DNA of 41,779 nt from Tannerellaceae bacterium. Lineage in GTDB: Bacteria > Bacteroidota > Bacteroidia > Bacteroidales > Tannerellaceae. How positions within the stretch are numbered: position 1 is the stretch's first letter; each line of letters starts with the position of its first letter. A program made the position numbers and the translations under genes. Below are positions 33,785 through 41,779 of the stretch, in pieces. The DNA lies in assembly GCA_031271045.1 (NCBI GenBank), contig JAISWO010000011.1:1-41779 (forward strand). The letters run 5' to 3'. Below the pieces are notes generated by a model. That model had not been told where the DNA came from and made no database searches. It saw only the letters and a list, made by a program, of their open reading frames with translations.

Positions 33785-35563
33785 TTAAAATTGGATGCTG
33801 ATGCCGGCCATGAGGTTGAATCCATGGAGGGGATAGCCGTAGATGAGTTCGTATTGCTTGAACAGGAGGTTGCGGGCTGTGAGCCAGAGGGCGAAGGTGT
33901 CGCTGAAGGTGTAGGAGGCGGTGAGGTTCAGTTCGTCGATGTCTCGCATGTCTTCGTTGACGGTATGTACGAGGGCTTTGCGGCCGGCTATGCGGTAGTA
34001 GTCGAGGGAGAGCGAGAGGGGTTCGACGGGGCGGACCTTCAGGCCGGCGGTTATCTCGACCGAAGGGCGTCCGTAGGCTTTTCGTTCGGGTAAAAGGGAG
34101 AGATCGGTTGTGGCCAAACGGTCGTCCAGATCGTTGCGTTCTTCATCCCAGCGGTTGTAAATGCCTTTGAAGGTCAGTTCAAAGAGGTTGAGGCAGGCGT
34201 ATTCCAGTTCGATTCCGGTGCGAAGGAGTTTGGAGTCCATCGAGAGTACGCGGCTGAAGTTGCCGAATCCTTCGGGGTTTTGGTAGGGAATGAAGAAGTA
34301 GTCGTCGTCTGTGAGCTTGTATTGGCCGAAGAGGTGGAAGCGGAAGCCGGGCAGGATGGCGGTTCGGAGGCCGGCTGTGAGGTCTAACCAGGTGCGCGAC
34401 GGGGTGACGCCGGTATAGGGATCGACGTAGCGGTTTTCGCGCGCGAGCATGAAGGCGCTGTTGGAGCGTATTTCGCCTCCGGCCTTGGCATAGGCAAGTG
34501 TTTTGGCTCCGAGTCGGAGTTCTCCGGCGAAGTGAGGAGAGGCGAACAGGCGCGTATCGTTTTCGCCCTGAGGTGCAACGCCCATGAAGCTGACTCCGAG
34601 GGAGAGGCTTCCGGCGGTTCCTTCGATGCGGTAATAGGGTGTCAGGGTTCCTTCCAGGTGGTTGTCGAACGAGGCGGTGGAGCGTTCGGGCAGGGTGTAG
34701 AAGAAGTAGTTGAAGTGGGTGGCTATGCCGATTTGCTGGTCGGCTCCCCAGATTCGGAACCATTTCAGGCGCGCGCCGGCGGTATGTTCGGCAATTCCCG
34801 GCATGCTGTTATCCCATGCGTATTTGTAGGAGAAGCGTGTGAAGTCGATTCCGAGGGCGTAGTTGGAGGCTTTGACGCCCTGGGATTCGAGGGCGGCTGT
34901 GGCTGTGAGTTGTTGGCTTACCTGGTTGGTTTTGGTATCGACGATCTCCGGGACGGGCCATCTGGAGTGTACGCTGGGAGAGGGCAGGCCGTAGTAGTTG
35001 AAAGCCGAGTAGGCGTATTTTGCACCCAGCTGGAGGACCGAAGCGTCGAAGGAGTGGAGGAAGTCAAGGCCTCCGAGGTTGTCGTTGACATTGGCTTCTA
35101 CTTTCTGGTCTTTCATGAATCCTCTGGTATATTTCACTTTGCCTTGTGTGGAACGATGGGAGAGGAAGAAGTTGAGGCGGTCTTTGGCGGTATGCAGCAG
35201 GTGGTATCCGGCGTCGGCATTGATGTTACGATAAGCGCCGGCTCCGATGGTTGCATATCCGCGGCGCTTGCTGTAGTCCATGTCTTGCAGGATACGGGCG
35301 GCGGGGAGGAGGTTGATTTCGCGCTCCGGATCGGCGGGGAGGGACAAGATGGCGTAATCGACCGGCGTGGAGGTGACGACCGGTTCCTTGACGGCCGGCA
35401 GGGTATTGACTTTGTTGGCGTCCTGGACGGAGGGGTTGTATTCCCGTTCCAAGGTCAGTTCTCGATTCAGGGCCTCCTGTTGTTCTTCCTGAGCCGCGAG
35501 TGTTACGGTGATTCCGGACAGGAGCAGGATGGAGAGCGTCTTTAGGGAGTATCTTGTTTTCAT
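33785..35563 (-). CDS. TonB-dependent-receptor-like outer-membrane barrel without plug
   Basis: A 592-residue protein with signal peptide (MKTRYSLKTLSILLLSGITVTLAAQ), a short N-terminal linker (LEREYNPSVQDANKVNTLPAVKEP) and then a long barrel of about 20 strands, ending GFNLMAGISIQF. C-terminal blocks (YTFSDTFALWLTARNLLFKQYELIYGYP) resemble TonB-dependent receptor barrels, but there is no TonB box or plug domain. Its start follows the TPR gene stop by 10 nt, so it is co-transcribed. A large TPR protein paired with a plug-less barrel is a recurring Bacteroidetes arrangement; the role is unknown, perhaps an outer-membrane scaffold. Confidence 0.8.
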   Translation of the reverse strand: MKTRYSLKTLSILLLSGITVTLAAQEEQQEALNRELTLEREYNPSVQDANKVNTLPAVKEPVVTSTPVDYAILSLPADPEREINLLPAARILQDMDYSKRRGYATIGAGAYRNINADAGYHLLHTAKDRLNFFLSHRSTQGKVKYTRGFMKDQKVEANVNDNLGGLDFLHSFDASVLQLGAKYAYSAFNYYGLPSPSVHSRWPVPEIVDTKTNQVSQQLTATAALESQGVKASNYALGIDFTRFSYKYAWDNSMPGIAEHTAGARLKWFRIWGADQQIGIATHFNYFFYTLPERSTASFDNHLEGTLTPYYRIEGTAGSLSLGVSFMGVAPQGENDTRLFASPHFAGELRLGAKTLAYAKAGGEIRSNSAFMLARENRYVDPYTGVTPSRTWLDLTAGLRTAILPGFRFHLFGQYKLTDDDYFFIPYQNPEGFGNFSRVLSMDSKLLRTGIELEYACLNLFELTFKGIYNRWDEERNDLDDRLATTDLSLLPERKAYGRPSVEITAGLKVRPVEPLSLSLDYYRIAGRKALVHTVNEDMRDIDELNLTASYTFSDTFALWLTARNLLFKQYELIYGYPLHGFNLMAGISIQF

Positions 35564-35573
35564 CGTTCTAATG

Positions 35574-38500
35574 TTAATTCTTTAGTTTACCTAATCTGTT
35601 TTCTATCATAGCGGCGATGTCGTCATCGGTCTTGTAGTTGTTGCGCAAGCTGGTCAGGTATTGTCGAGCCTGGAAGTCGTCTCCCTGTCGGATATAGATG
35701 TCGGCCAGCAGGATGAAGCCTCGTGCGAGCCAATAAGGGTGAGGCGTTCCTTCTTCGATGAAGTTCATCAGTTCCTTTTCGGCTTTCGCGTGATCGTTGG
35801 TATCGAAATAGACTTGCGCCAGCAGGTATTTGGATTCGGCGCCATATACCGTGCGTGTATCTTTGGCCAGCGCCTGCAAGTCGGGCAGCGCTTTGGCGGG
35901 TTGATTGAGGCTGAGGAAGGCTTTGGCGCGGATATAGCGGGCTTCTGTCCGGACTTCGGGCAAGAGTTTGGCGCCTTTGAGTATTTCTTCGGCGGCTGCG
36001 AGGGCGTCGGCGGATTGTCCGGTAAATTGAGCGCAGCGCATGATTCCCAGTTTGGCGGCTTCGCGGTTTTGCAGGTCTTCGGCTATGAGTCGCAGGTTCT
36101 TGAAGCTTTCCAAGGCGTCTTTGTAATCTTTTTCTACGTATTCAATTTCGGCTTTGCGCGCCCAGGCGTCTTCCATAAATTTCGTGTCGCGGCTTTCGAG
36201 CACGATGTTGTAGAGTCGCTTTGCTTCGGCATAGTTCTTTGCGGCAAAGTGGATGGAGGCTAAGTAATAGCTGGCTTGTGTAGCGAATGCGCCGGCGGGA
36301 AAGTTTTGCAGGTAATTCGCTAAACTGCGGCGTGCGCCGTCGTGATCGCCTCTCATAAACAATCGTTCGGCGGCGATATAGGTCAGTGAATCCTGTTCGG
36401 TGACTTCCATCCGCAGGCTGCCACTTCCACCGAGGGAATTGGCATAAGCGGCATAGGCGCCGATGTCGTCCAGTTCGATATAGATCGTTTTCAAATCCTG
36501 AAGTGCGACGCGGGCTTCTTCGCTTTCGGGGTAATCGCTGATCACTTTCTTATAGGCTGCGATGGCTTTGTCGGGCTGGTTGGCGTTGTAATGCAACAAT
36601 CCGAGCTGTACGCCGGCTTTGCGCGCCCGACTGGTCTGCGGGAAGCGGCGTATCAACGTTTCGAAAGCAGCAGCGGCGGCGGTGGCGTTGTCAAGCAGCA
36701 CACAGGTTCGTCCTTTCTCGTACAGGGCGTCGGGAACGTAGCGCGAATCGGGATAGTCGGACACTAAGCGGTCCATGACGACGATCTTGCCCCGGTAGTC
36801 TTTCAGCAATCCGGTGATATAGCCTTTCTGAAACAGTGAGTAATCGCCGGTTGGCGGATACAGGGCGGCTGCACGGGTGTAGCTTTCTTCCGCCTGGGCA
36901 AAGCGGCGGTTATAGAACAGGCAATCGCCGATGCGGTTGTATGCGTCGGCATAGGTTTCGCCCTGAGGATTGCGTTCGAGGGTGGCGTACTGCCGGAAGT
37001 TCTGAAGGGCTTCGTCGTAGCGTTGCTGCTTGAAGAAGCAGTATCCGGTATTATAATAAGCCAGGGCGTACATGTCGGTATCGCGCCGGCGCGTGTTGTT
37101 CATATAGGTGCGATAGTCGGCTATGGCGTTCTGATAGAGTCCTTGTCGATAGTAGGATTCTCCGCGCCAGAAGTAGGCTTCGTTGCGCGACTCGGCGTGA
37201 TAGACGCCCATGTCGATGGCGAGTGTGAAGAGGCTGACGGCTTCGTCCATCGTCATATTGGCAAAGGCTTGGGTGCCTAATTGGAAGAGGATGTCTTGCT
37301 TGGCTTCCAGGATCTTTGTTCCGGGGGTACGGATCTTCTCGATGGAGGCAAGCGCTGCCTGGTAGTTCTTGGTCGTGAGGTAGGTTTCGACCAAGTAAGC
37401 ATTTACCTTGTCGGTGTATTTGGAGCGAGGGTAGTCGTTCAGGAAATTCTCGAAGACGGCGACCGATTCACCGAATCCCGTAAAGGCGGTTTCGTGGATC
37501 AGGAGGGCGTAATTGTAGGTAGCCGCTTCTTTGATCTGAAGATCGAAAGAGGCCGTTGATGCGGCTTCGAAAGCCATACGGGCATTGTTCTTGTCGTTTT
37601 TCTTCAGGTAACTTTGCCCCAGGTAGAGGTAGGCGTTCTGGGCCAGTGCGTCGGAGAGGCTGACGGTCTGGCTCAGGTGGGTTATGGCATTGGTATAGTC
37701 TGCATTGTTGTAATAGCTGACGCCGAGGAGGTAGATGTCGTTCCGCTTTGTCTCGTCCGTCAGGGCGGCGTATTCCGACAGGTAGGTGATGGCTTTGTCG
37801 CGGTTATTGAGGTGGTAATAGGAGTTGCCGGTGATGCGATAGATTTCGCTATTGTTCGGGCTGTCGGGATAGTGGGCCAGGAGATCTTCTCCTTCTTTGA
37901 CTACCTGGTCGTACTTGCCTTGTATGAAATAAATCTGGGCGATGAAGTACTGCGCCGTCTCGCGGTAGGAGTCGGCATCTTTCAGGCGGGTAAATCCGGC
38001 CAGCGCTTCGTCGTAGCGTTTTGCTTCGTAGTCGATATAGGCGACGTAATAGGAGGCTGCTTCGCGATAGGTGGTTCCATCTTGCCTGACGCGCAAAAAA
38101 TAAGCGCGGGCCTTCGGCGTATCGCCCGTTTGTAGCAGGGAATAGGCGAGCCGGTAGGTGTAGGCTTCCTGCTGGTTGGCGGCGAGGTGGTCGATATTGG
38201 CTTCGCTGAGCCAGAAGGCGGCTTTCTCGTATTCCCTGGCGCCGAAATGGACGGAGCCGATATAGAAATGGATTTCGTCGGCATGACGAGTGTCGGGATA
38301 GGTGTCTATATATTCTTTCAATTGCTCCGGAGCTTGGGGGAGGCCTTGGGCGTAGGAGGCGCAAGCCAGCATATAGTCGGCTTCCTGTATCAGGGAGGCG
38401 TCGTCGGCATATTGTTTATAGGCTTGCAGTTTGTCGATGCTCCCGGTGTAGTTTTTCTGTTCAAAGAGTTCTTTGCCTTCGACAAACAAACGATTGGGGG

Positions 38501-38588
38501 CGGTGAACTGATACGATCGCTGTCCGACGGCCGTATAAGTATAACTGCTCCATACCAGGCATAAGGGAATTAACAGTCTTCTCATCAT
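35574..38588 (-). CDS. Large exported tetratricopeptide-repeat protein (about 1004 aa)
   Basis: Start at ATG 38588 (MMRRLLIPLCLVWSSYTYTAVG, a signal peptide); a second ATG at 38585 is equally possible. AAGGA sits directly before it. The reading frame extends far upstream without a signal and overlaps the Nudix gene, so the longer form is rejected. The mature protein is nearly all helical TPR units of about 34-36 residues, for example AYYNTGYCFFKQQRYDEALQNFRQYA and NRIGDCLFYNRRFAQAEESYTRAAALYP, with YbgF/BamD-like spacing. It is likely periplasmic or attached to the outer membrane and acts as a scaffold. The downstream barrel gene is 10 nt away, suggesting a two-component envelope complex. Confidence 0.88.
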   Translation of the reverse strand: MMRRLLIPLCLVWSSYTYTAVGQRSYQFTAPNRLFVEGKELFEQKNYTGSIDKLQAYKQYADDASLIQEADYMLACASYAQGLPQAPEQLKEYIDTYPDTRHADEIHFYIGSVHFGAREYEKAAFWLSEANIDHLAANQQEAYTYRLAYSLLQTGDTPKARAYFLRVRQDGTTYREAASYYVAYIDYEAKRYDEALAGFTRLKDADSYRETAQYFIAQIYFIQGKYDQVVKEGEDLLAHYPDSPNNSEIYRITGNSYYHLNNRDKAITYLSEYAALTDETKRNDIYLLGVSYYNNADYTNAITHLSQTVSLSDALAQNAYLYLGQSYLKKNDKNNARMAFEAASTASFDLQIKEAATYNYALLIHETAFTGFGESVAVFENFLNDYPRSKYTDKVNAYLVETYLTTKNYQAALASIEKIRTPGTKILEAKQDILFQLGTQAFANMTMDEAVSLFTLAIDMGVYHAESRNEAYFWRGESYYRQGLYQNAIADYRTYMNNTRRRDTDMYALAYYNTGYCFFKQQRYDEALQNFRQYATLERNPQGETYADAYNRIGDCLFYNRRFAQAEESYTRAAALYPPTGDYSLFQKGYITGLLKDYRGKIVVMDRLVSDYPDSRYVPDALYEKGRTCVLLDNATAAAAAFETLIRRFPQTSRARKAGVQLGLLHYNANQPDKAIAAYKKVISDYPESEEARVALQDLKTIYIELDDIGAYAAYANSLGGSGSLRMEVTEQDSLTYIAAERLFMRGDHDGARRSLANYLQNFPAGAFATQASYYLASIHFAAKNYAEAKRLYNIVLESRDTKFMEDAWARKAEIEYVEKDYKDALESFKNLRLIAEDLQNREAAKLGIMRCAQFTGQSADALAAAEEILKGAKLLPEVRTEARYIRAKAFLSLNQPAKALPDLQALAKDTRTVYGAESKYLLAQVYFDTNDHAKAEKELMNFIEEGTPHPYWLARGFILLADIYIRQGDDFQARQYLTSLRNNYKTDDDIAAMIENRLGKLKN

Positions 38589-38612
38589 TCCTTGTTTTAA
38601 TAATATATGATA

Positions 38613-38620
38613 CAAATGTA
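38613..38620 (-). promoter_or_regulatory. -7 box of the TPR/barrel operon
   Basis: TACATTTG on the minus strand, 24 nt before ATG 38588, matches TAnnTTTG. It lies within 25 nt of the Nudix gene stop at 38635. Confidence 0.65.
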
Positions 38621-38634
38621 CGCGATAAAACTCA

Positions 38635-39189
38635 TTAATCGCATCCGGCGTTTCCGAAAAATGTATTTTGGCGCTCTTTGTAAATGCGAACGCCTTTTTG
38701 GATGGAATGTAAGCCGAAGTCTTCCGGGTGCAGGCCGGAGGGGGGGAGGATAAGGATCCCGGAGGCGTCGTCGGCTGCCCGGAGGCCGTCGAAATGGGGG
38801 ACGCGACAGTCGTAGAACAGGTCCAGCGTGTGGACGTTGAAGCCGCCGTAGGGGTAGATGTTGGGCAGGGAAAAGAGGTAGCGGACGCCTTCGAGACAAA
38901 GGCCGGTTTCTTCCTGCACTTCCCGGCGAACGGCTTCTTCGGCTGTTTCGTGCATATCGACAAAGCCGCCGGGGAGGTCCAGGGAGCCGCGGGCGGGGTC
39001 TTTGGCGCGCCTGACGAGCAGGAGTTCTCCGCGGGCGTTTTGGATGAAGCAGGCGACCGCAGCGGAGGGATTGAAGTAATATATGAAGCCGCAGGCGCTG
39101 CATTGCTTGGCCTTTTCGTTGCGGACGGCGAACGGGGCGGCGCCGCAAACCGGGCAATGCAGGAACTGCGCTAAGGGATGGAGATTCAT
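38635..39189 (-). CDS. Nudix hydrolase with N-terminal zinc ribbon
   Basis: A 184-residue protein. Four cysteines form a zinc ribbon (Cys 12, 15, 30 and 33 in HCPVCG and QCSACGF). The Nudix box is complete at residues 75-97: G-x5-E-x7-REVQEETGL, starting GGFVDMHE. The layout is like NudC-type NAD(H) pyrophosphatases but shorter, so the substrate could be NADH, ADP-ribose or another nucleoside diphosphate. Its start overlaps the upstream DUF6261-like gene stop by 4 nt, suggesting coupled translation. The C-terminal part (HSIQKGVRIYKERQ) is variable. Confidence 0.92.
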   Translation of the reverse strand: MNLHPLAQFLHCPVCGAAPFAVRNEKAKQCSACGFIYYFNPSAAVACFIQNARGELLLVRRAKDPARGSLDLPGGFVDMHETAEEAVRREVQEETGLCLEGVRYLFSLPNIYPYGGFNVHTLDLFYDCRVPHFDGLRAADDASGILILPPSGLHPEDFGLHSIQKGVRIYKERQNTFFGNAGCD

Positions 39190-39905
39190 TCGGCGAGGGC
39201 GTCGGGGTTAGCGGGGCTGTCGCTGTCGTCGCCGGGGTGGTTTGCCAAAACGCGGCTGTGGCGGCGGCGGAGGTAGAGGAGCCTGTATTGCCTGAGGGTG
39301 GCGTTGATGCGGTTGATGATTGCGCCCAGGGTGGCGGCTTTGGCGGTGTTACCGGTTAGTTGGGCGACGATACTGAAGGCTTCGAGCACGCAAAGAAAGT
39401 TGTCAAAGGCCCTGTCCACCCGGGGGCGGATGTGTTTCATGAGACCTTTCATTTCGGCCTCTTTGAGGTTCAGTTCACGTTTGGCATAGAAGGCCTTGAA
39501 CTCTTCGTTGCAGGCTTCGAGTTTATCGACGGCCGTTTGCAGTCCGAGGGCAGCGATGCTGGGAGCGTACTTCGCCAGCCTGAAGTCCTGAACCATATTA
39601 TAGATCAGGGCGCTGGCCTCGACCATCGAGGCGGAGGTTATTTTCTTGAAATTGTCGAGCACGAAGACGAGGCGATGTGCGGCTGTTTTTTCGACCTTGA
39701 GACTGCGTTTATAGCCGTCGTCTTCCTTGCAGAAGAGGTTGTAGAAAATAAGATAGTGGGCTTCCGCTTCGCTAAAGTCGGCTTTATGCTGTTCGAGGGG
39801 TTCGAGGGGTTCGATGATTTCCTCGTACAATTCAAAATGCTCGCTATTGCGCAGATGAACGATAAAGCCTCGAAGTTTGTCAACTTTTCTTACGCTTTGA
39901 TACAT
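39186..39905 (-). CDS. DUF6261-like helical protein of unknown function
   Basis: About 239 residues from ATG 39905 (MYQSVRKVDKLRGFIVHLRN). The in-frame TTG at 39977 is rejected because the promoter -7 box at 39933 and -33 box at 39962 fall inside that extension. The protein is nearly all helical, with the segments LRNSEHFELYEEIIEPL, VFVLDNFKKITSASMVEASALIY and NTAKAATLGAIINRINATLR. I recall similar Bacteroidales proteins as DUF6261, often present in several copies per genome; this needs a profile search. It overlaps the Nudix gene by 4 nt. A 41-bp tandem array lies upstream of its promoter. Confidence 0.7.
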   Translation of the reverse strand: MYQSVRKVDKLRGFIVHLRNSEHFELYEEIIEPLEPLEQHKADFSEAEAHYLIFYNLFCKEDDGYKRSLKVEKTAAHRLVFVLDNFKKITSASMVEASALIYNMVQDFRLAKYAPSIAALGLQTAVDKLEACNEEFKAFYAKRELNLKEAEMKGLMKHIRPRVDRAFDNFLCVLEAFSIVAQLTGNTAKAATLGAIINRINATLRQYRLLYLRRRHSRVLANHPGDDSDSPANPDALAE

Positions 39906-39932
39906 TTGAGCGATTTTCAATGATTTGTCCCA

Positions 39933-39965
39933 CAAATGTACGTCTTTACCGGATAATTTTCCAAA
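39933..39965 (-). promoter_or_regulatory. Promoter of the DUF6261-like/Nudix operon
   Basis: On the minus strand the -33 box TTTG (39962-39965) is followed after 21 nt by TACATTTG (39933-39940), a full Bacteroidetes-type match. The ATG at 39905 follows 27 nt after the box. Confidence 0.7.
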
Positions 39966-40058
39966 TAATTCGTTCAAAACAGTTTCGTGCTATAAAATAT
40001 TATGTATTCTCTCCTTGACTTTCCGGTGGTTTGGAAGGTTATGGTGATTCTTGGGATT

Positions 40059-40304
40059 TTTGTAGCTTTTAAGGAAGAAGGTAGGGATATTTGTTTCCGA
40101 GGTGGCGTTTTGGGGGAAAAGAATAGGTGTTTCTTCTTATAAAGTATCGTTTTGGAGGAAGAAATAAGTGTGTTTTCTTACAAAATGGCATTTGGGAGAA
40201 GAAGATAAATGTTTCTTCTTCTAAAGTATTGTTTTGGAGGAAGAGAGAAGTGTATCTTTTTACAAAGTGACATTTTGAAGAGAGAGATAATTGTTTTTTC
40301 TTCG
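40059..40304. repeat. Tandem array of six 41-bp units
   Basis: Units of exactly 41 bp begin at 40059, 40100, 40141, 40182, 40223 and 40264. The common pattern is AAAGTATCGTTTTGGAGGAA, then GAAATAAGTGTGTTTTCTTAC, with drift at both ends. It lies between the DUF6261-like promoter and the ROK kinase stop; no gene is seen in it. Confidence 0.85.
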
Positions 40305-40350
40305 CAAGAGGGGGGCGATGGATCAGGAAAGGGCGCATATAAATGCAAAT

Positions 40351-40390
40351 GGACGATCGGTAATCCCTGAGCGGGAATTACCGATCGTCC
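40351..40390. terminator. Hairpin terminator of the ROK kinase gene
   Basis: GGACGATCGGTAAT (40351-40364) pairs with ATTACCGATCGTCC (40377-40390), with an extra CCC/GGG pairing and one bulged A at the top. It begins 24 nt beyond the gene's stop. The T-tract is weak on both sides. Confidence 0.7.
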
Positions 40391-40414
40391 ATCGTCCTGC
40401 GATGAATCGCTTGT

Positions 40415-41386
40415 TTAATTCATTTCTTTCGATTCCCAGGCGAGTGCGCTGGCGCCTAAGATGGCGGCGTCGGCTTCTTTCAGCTCCGAGAAGAGTATCT
40501 TCGTCTTCCCGGCAAAGGCGCTCAGTACGTTCTTTTGCATCGCTTCCCGGATGGGATTGGTGATCAAGTCGCCGGCTTGGGCCAGTCCGCCAAACAGGAC
40601 AATGGCCTCGGGACTTGAAAATGCAATGAAATCGGCAAACGCTTCACCCAATATCCGGCCCGTGGCCTCGAATACTTCCAGCGCGATCCGGTCATCCTTC
40701 ACCGCTGCATCGTATATATCTTTCGATGTGAGTTTTTCTGGATCCAGATTCCTCAAAAGACTGCCTTCCTGACGTGTTTCCAGATATTCATGCGCCGTAC
40801 GCACGATGCCCGTAGCCGAGGTGTATGTTTCCAGGCAACCCCGTCGGCCGCAACCACATATACGCCCGTCGGGACGGCGTACGATGACATGCCCCAGTTC
40901 GCCGGCAAAACCGTCGTGCCCGTAGACTAAATTCCCACCTATCACGATACCGCTCCCGACGCCTGTCCCCAGCGTGATCATGATAAAGTCTTTCATTCCC
41001 CTGGCCGCTCCGTACGTCATCTCGCCGATGGCGGCTGCGTTGGCATCGTTAGTCAATGTCACGGGAATATGATCCAGCCTTTCGCTCAGGAGCTGTGCAA
41101 AAGGGATACAACCTTTCCATTTAAGATTGGCAGCATCCTCAATACAGCCGCTAAAATAATTTCCCTTGGGCGCTCCTACTCCGATCCCTTTGATCTTAGC
41201 CGATCCTCCCGCCTGATCAATAAAACTCCGGAGGGACTGTGCCAATTCATCCACATAGTCATTCACATCGTCATGTTTCTGTGTCTTAATCGACCCGCTT
41301 TGCAAGATGCTTCCGCGCGCATCCACAACTCCAAATACGGTGTTGGTGCCGCCAATATCAATACCTACTACATAAGGTTTCTCCAT
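40415..41386 (-). CDS. ROK-family sugar kinase (glucokinase-like)
   Basis: A 323-residue protein with the ROK features: ATP/phosphate loop GIDIGGTNTVFGVVD, catalytic Asp 114 in LTNDANAAAIGE, GTGVGSGIVIGG, and the zinc motif GHVIVRRPDGRICGCGRRGC. Members phosphorylate glucose, mannose, N-acetylmannosamine or related sugars; glucokinase is the most likely reading for this length and motif set, but specificity cannot be fixed from sequence. It stands alone with its own strong promoter and terminator, next to an rrn operon. Confidence 0.92.
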   Translation of the reverse strand: MEKPYVVGIDIGGTNTVFGVVDARGSILQSGSIKTQKHDDVNDYVDELAQSLRSFIDQAGGSAKIKGIGVGAPKGNYFSGCIEDAANLKWKGCIPFAQLLSERLDHIPVTLTNDANAAAIGEMTYGAARGMKDFIMITLGTGVGSGIVIGGNLVYGHDGFAGELGHVIVRRPDGRICGCGRRGCLETYTSATGIVRTAHEYLETRQEGSLLRNLDPEKLTSKDIYDAAVKDDRIALEVFEATGRILGEAFADFIAFSSPEAIVLFGGLAQAGDLITNPIREAMQKNVLSAFAGKTKILFSELKEADAAILGASALAWESKEMN

Positions 41387-41435
41387 GATCTTATGATTTT
41401 TATAAGATTAGTAATATGTTTCTTATTTGCGAGAA

Positions 41436-41465
41436 CAAATATAGTAATTTTATTGTACCTCCAAA
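41436..41465 (-). promoter_or_regulatory. Promoter of the ROK kinase gene
   Basis: On the minus strand TTTG (41462-41465) is followed after 18 nt by TATATTTG (41436-41443), a full TTTG/TAnnTTTG match; ATG at 41386. Confidence 0.75.
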
Positions 41466-41665
41466 TGTCTGAAGACAGAATATAAAAAAAACTTCCTACA
41501 TCATTCCACCTAAATATAAAGAATCTATTAGGCACATCAAAGCCCTATCGCCAGCGCGTCCTCTTCATCGCCCTTAGTCCCTGCCCCTTTATCGGAAGTG
41601 TCATTTTCCTGCTTAAAGTGATGGCTCTATGCCAAATGAATATCGTATCAACACCCTACAGGCAC
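41466..41665. other. Intergenic stretch between ROK kinase promoter and rrn terminator
   Basis: About 200 bp without a supported gene. No promoter, repeat array or structured element stands out. Confidence 0.5.
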
Positions 41666-41705
41666 AAAAAAACAGGGAGTGGATCTATATAAAGATTCAC
41701 TCCCT
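41666..41705 (-). terminator. Rho-independent terminator of the rrn operon
   Basis: On the minus strand AGGGAGTGAATCT pairs with AGATCCACTCCCT (one wobble) around a 6-nt loop (41674-41705), and is followed by seven T (41666-41672). It lies just downstream of the 5S gene. Confidence 0.9.
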
Positions 41706-41721
41706 TGTGTTGTTGATTGTA

Positions 41722-41779
41722 AAGACGGCGGCTACCTACTCTCCCACTTTCGCAGTACCATCGGCGTGGTTGGGCTTAA
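41722..41779 (-). rRNA. rrf: 5S ribosomal RNA, 3' half (cut by window edge)
   Basis: The minus strand reads AACCACGCCGATGGTACTGC, followed by GTGGGAGAGTAGG and GCCGCCGTCTT. These are conserved 3'-half helices and loop E region of bacterial 5S rRNA. The 5' half and presumably the 23S and 16S genes lie beyond the right edge. The 3' end is set by similarity to known 5S ends and could differ by a few bases. Confidence 0.9.

Noticed and set aside
38589-38963. N-terminal extension of the TPR protein by 125 residues
   Set aside because: It overlaps the Nudix gene in another frame, is Ser/Thr/Pro-rich antisense-like sequence, and a signal peptide and -7 box mark the start at 38588.
39906-39977. N-terminal extension of the DUF6261-like protein from a TTG at 39977
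   Set aside because: A complete -33/-7 promoter lies inside the extension, so the mRNA would start downstream of that codon.

Overview
The window reads as a Bacteroidales chromosome, probably from the Tannerellaceae/Parabacteroides neighbourhood (inference). Support comes from many promoters of the Bacteroidetes type (-7 box TAnnTTTG, sometimes with a TTTG -33 box), the gene order ftsX - DUF3098 - uppP - truB - queA - folK, a NagB-PIG-L fusion, DUF3256 and DUF6261-type proteins, and many signal peptides, lipoproteins and outer-membrane barrels. Base composition is mosaic: envelope and metabolic genes are GC-rich, while the left end and the intergenic arrays are AT-rich or low in complexity.

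Layout. (1) Positions 1-2482 are the right end of an integrated element: two small helix-turn-helix genes, a tyrosine integrase, and a 46-bp 3' half of a CAT-anticodon tRNA that marks the attachment junction. (2) Positions 2557-8317 hold a TetR-led, leftward six-gene operon: TetR, LolA-like carrier, two FtsX-type permeases, an ABC ATPase and an outer-membrane barrel. A clear promoter with an overlapping palindromic operator precedes tetR. It looks like a self-contained inner-to-outer-membrane trafficking module. (3) A beta-helix lipoprotein and a ferric-reductase-like membrane protein diverge from a shared control region with a 10-bp inverted repeat; a large GH2 glycosidase lipoprotein follows. 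(4) A rightward block from 15.2 to 28.8 kb carries a small lipoprotein and barrel pair, truA, a DUF3256 protein, a WaaP-like kinase, an M16 protease, an NtrC-type regulator with its histidine kinase, then ftsX, DUF3098, uppP, truB, queA and folK. (5) From 28.8 to 41.4 kb all genes read leftward: an orphan histidine kinase, a BASS-family transporter, NagB-PIG-L, a barrel and TPR-protein pair, a zinc-ribbon Nudix hydrolase, a DUF6261-like protein and an ROK sugar kinase. (6) The right edge is the 3' half of a 5S rRNA gene with its terminator, so an rrn operon reads in from the right.

The most unusual signal is a set of unrelated, strictly intergenic tandem arrays: 2 x 21 bp at 8.36 kb, 10 x 42 bp at 14.7 kb, 6 x 23 bp at 24.3 kb, 15 x 21 bp directly followed by 7 x 21 bp at 33.1-33.5 kb, and 6 x 41 bp at 40.1 kb. 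The sequences differ from site to site, but unit lengths cluster near 21 bp or twice that. All lie upstream of genes, and two arrays carry small palindromes in their units. This points to a genome-wide process that makes or uses local arrays. A second point of interest is the NagB-like half of the NagB-PIG-L fusion, which lacks all four expected catalytic residues.
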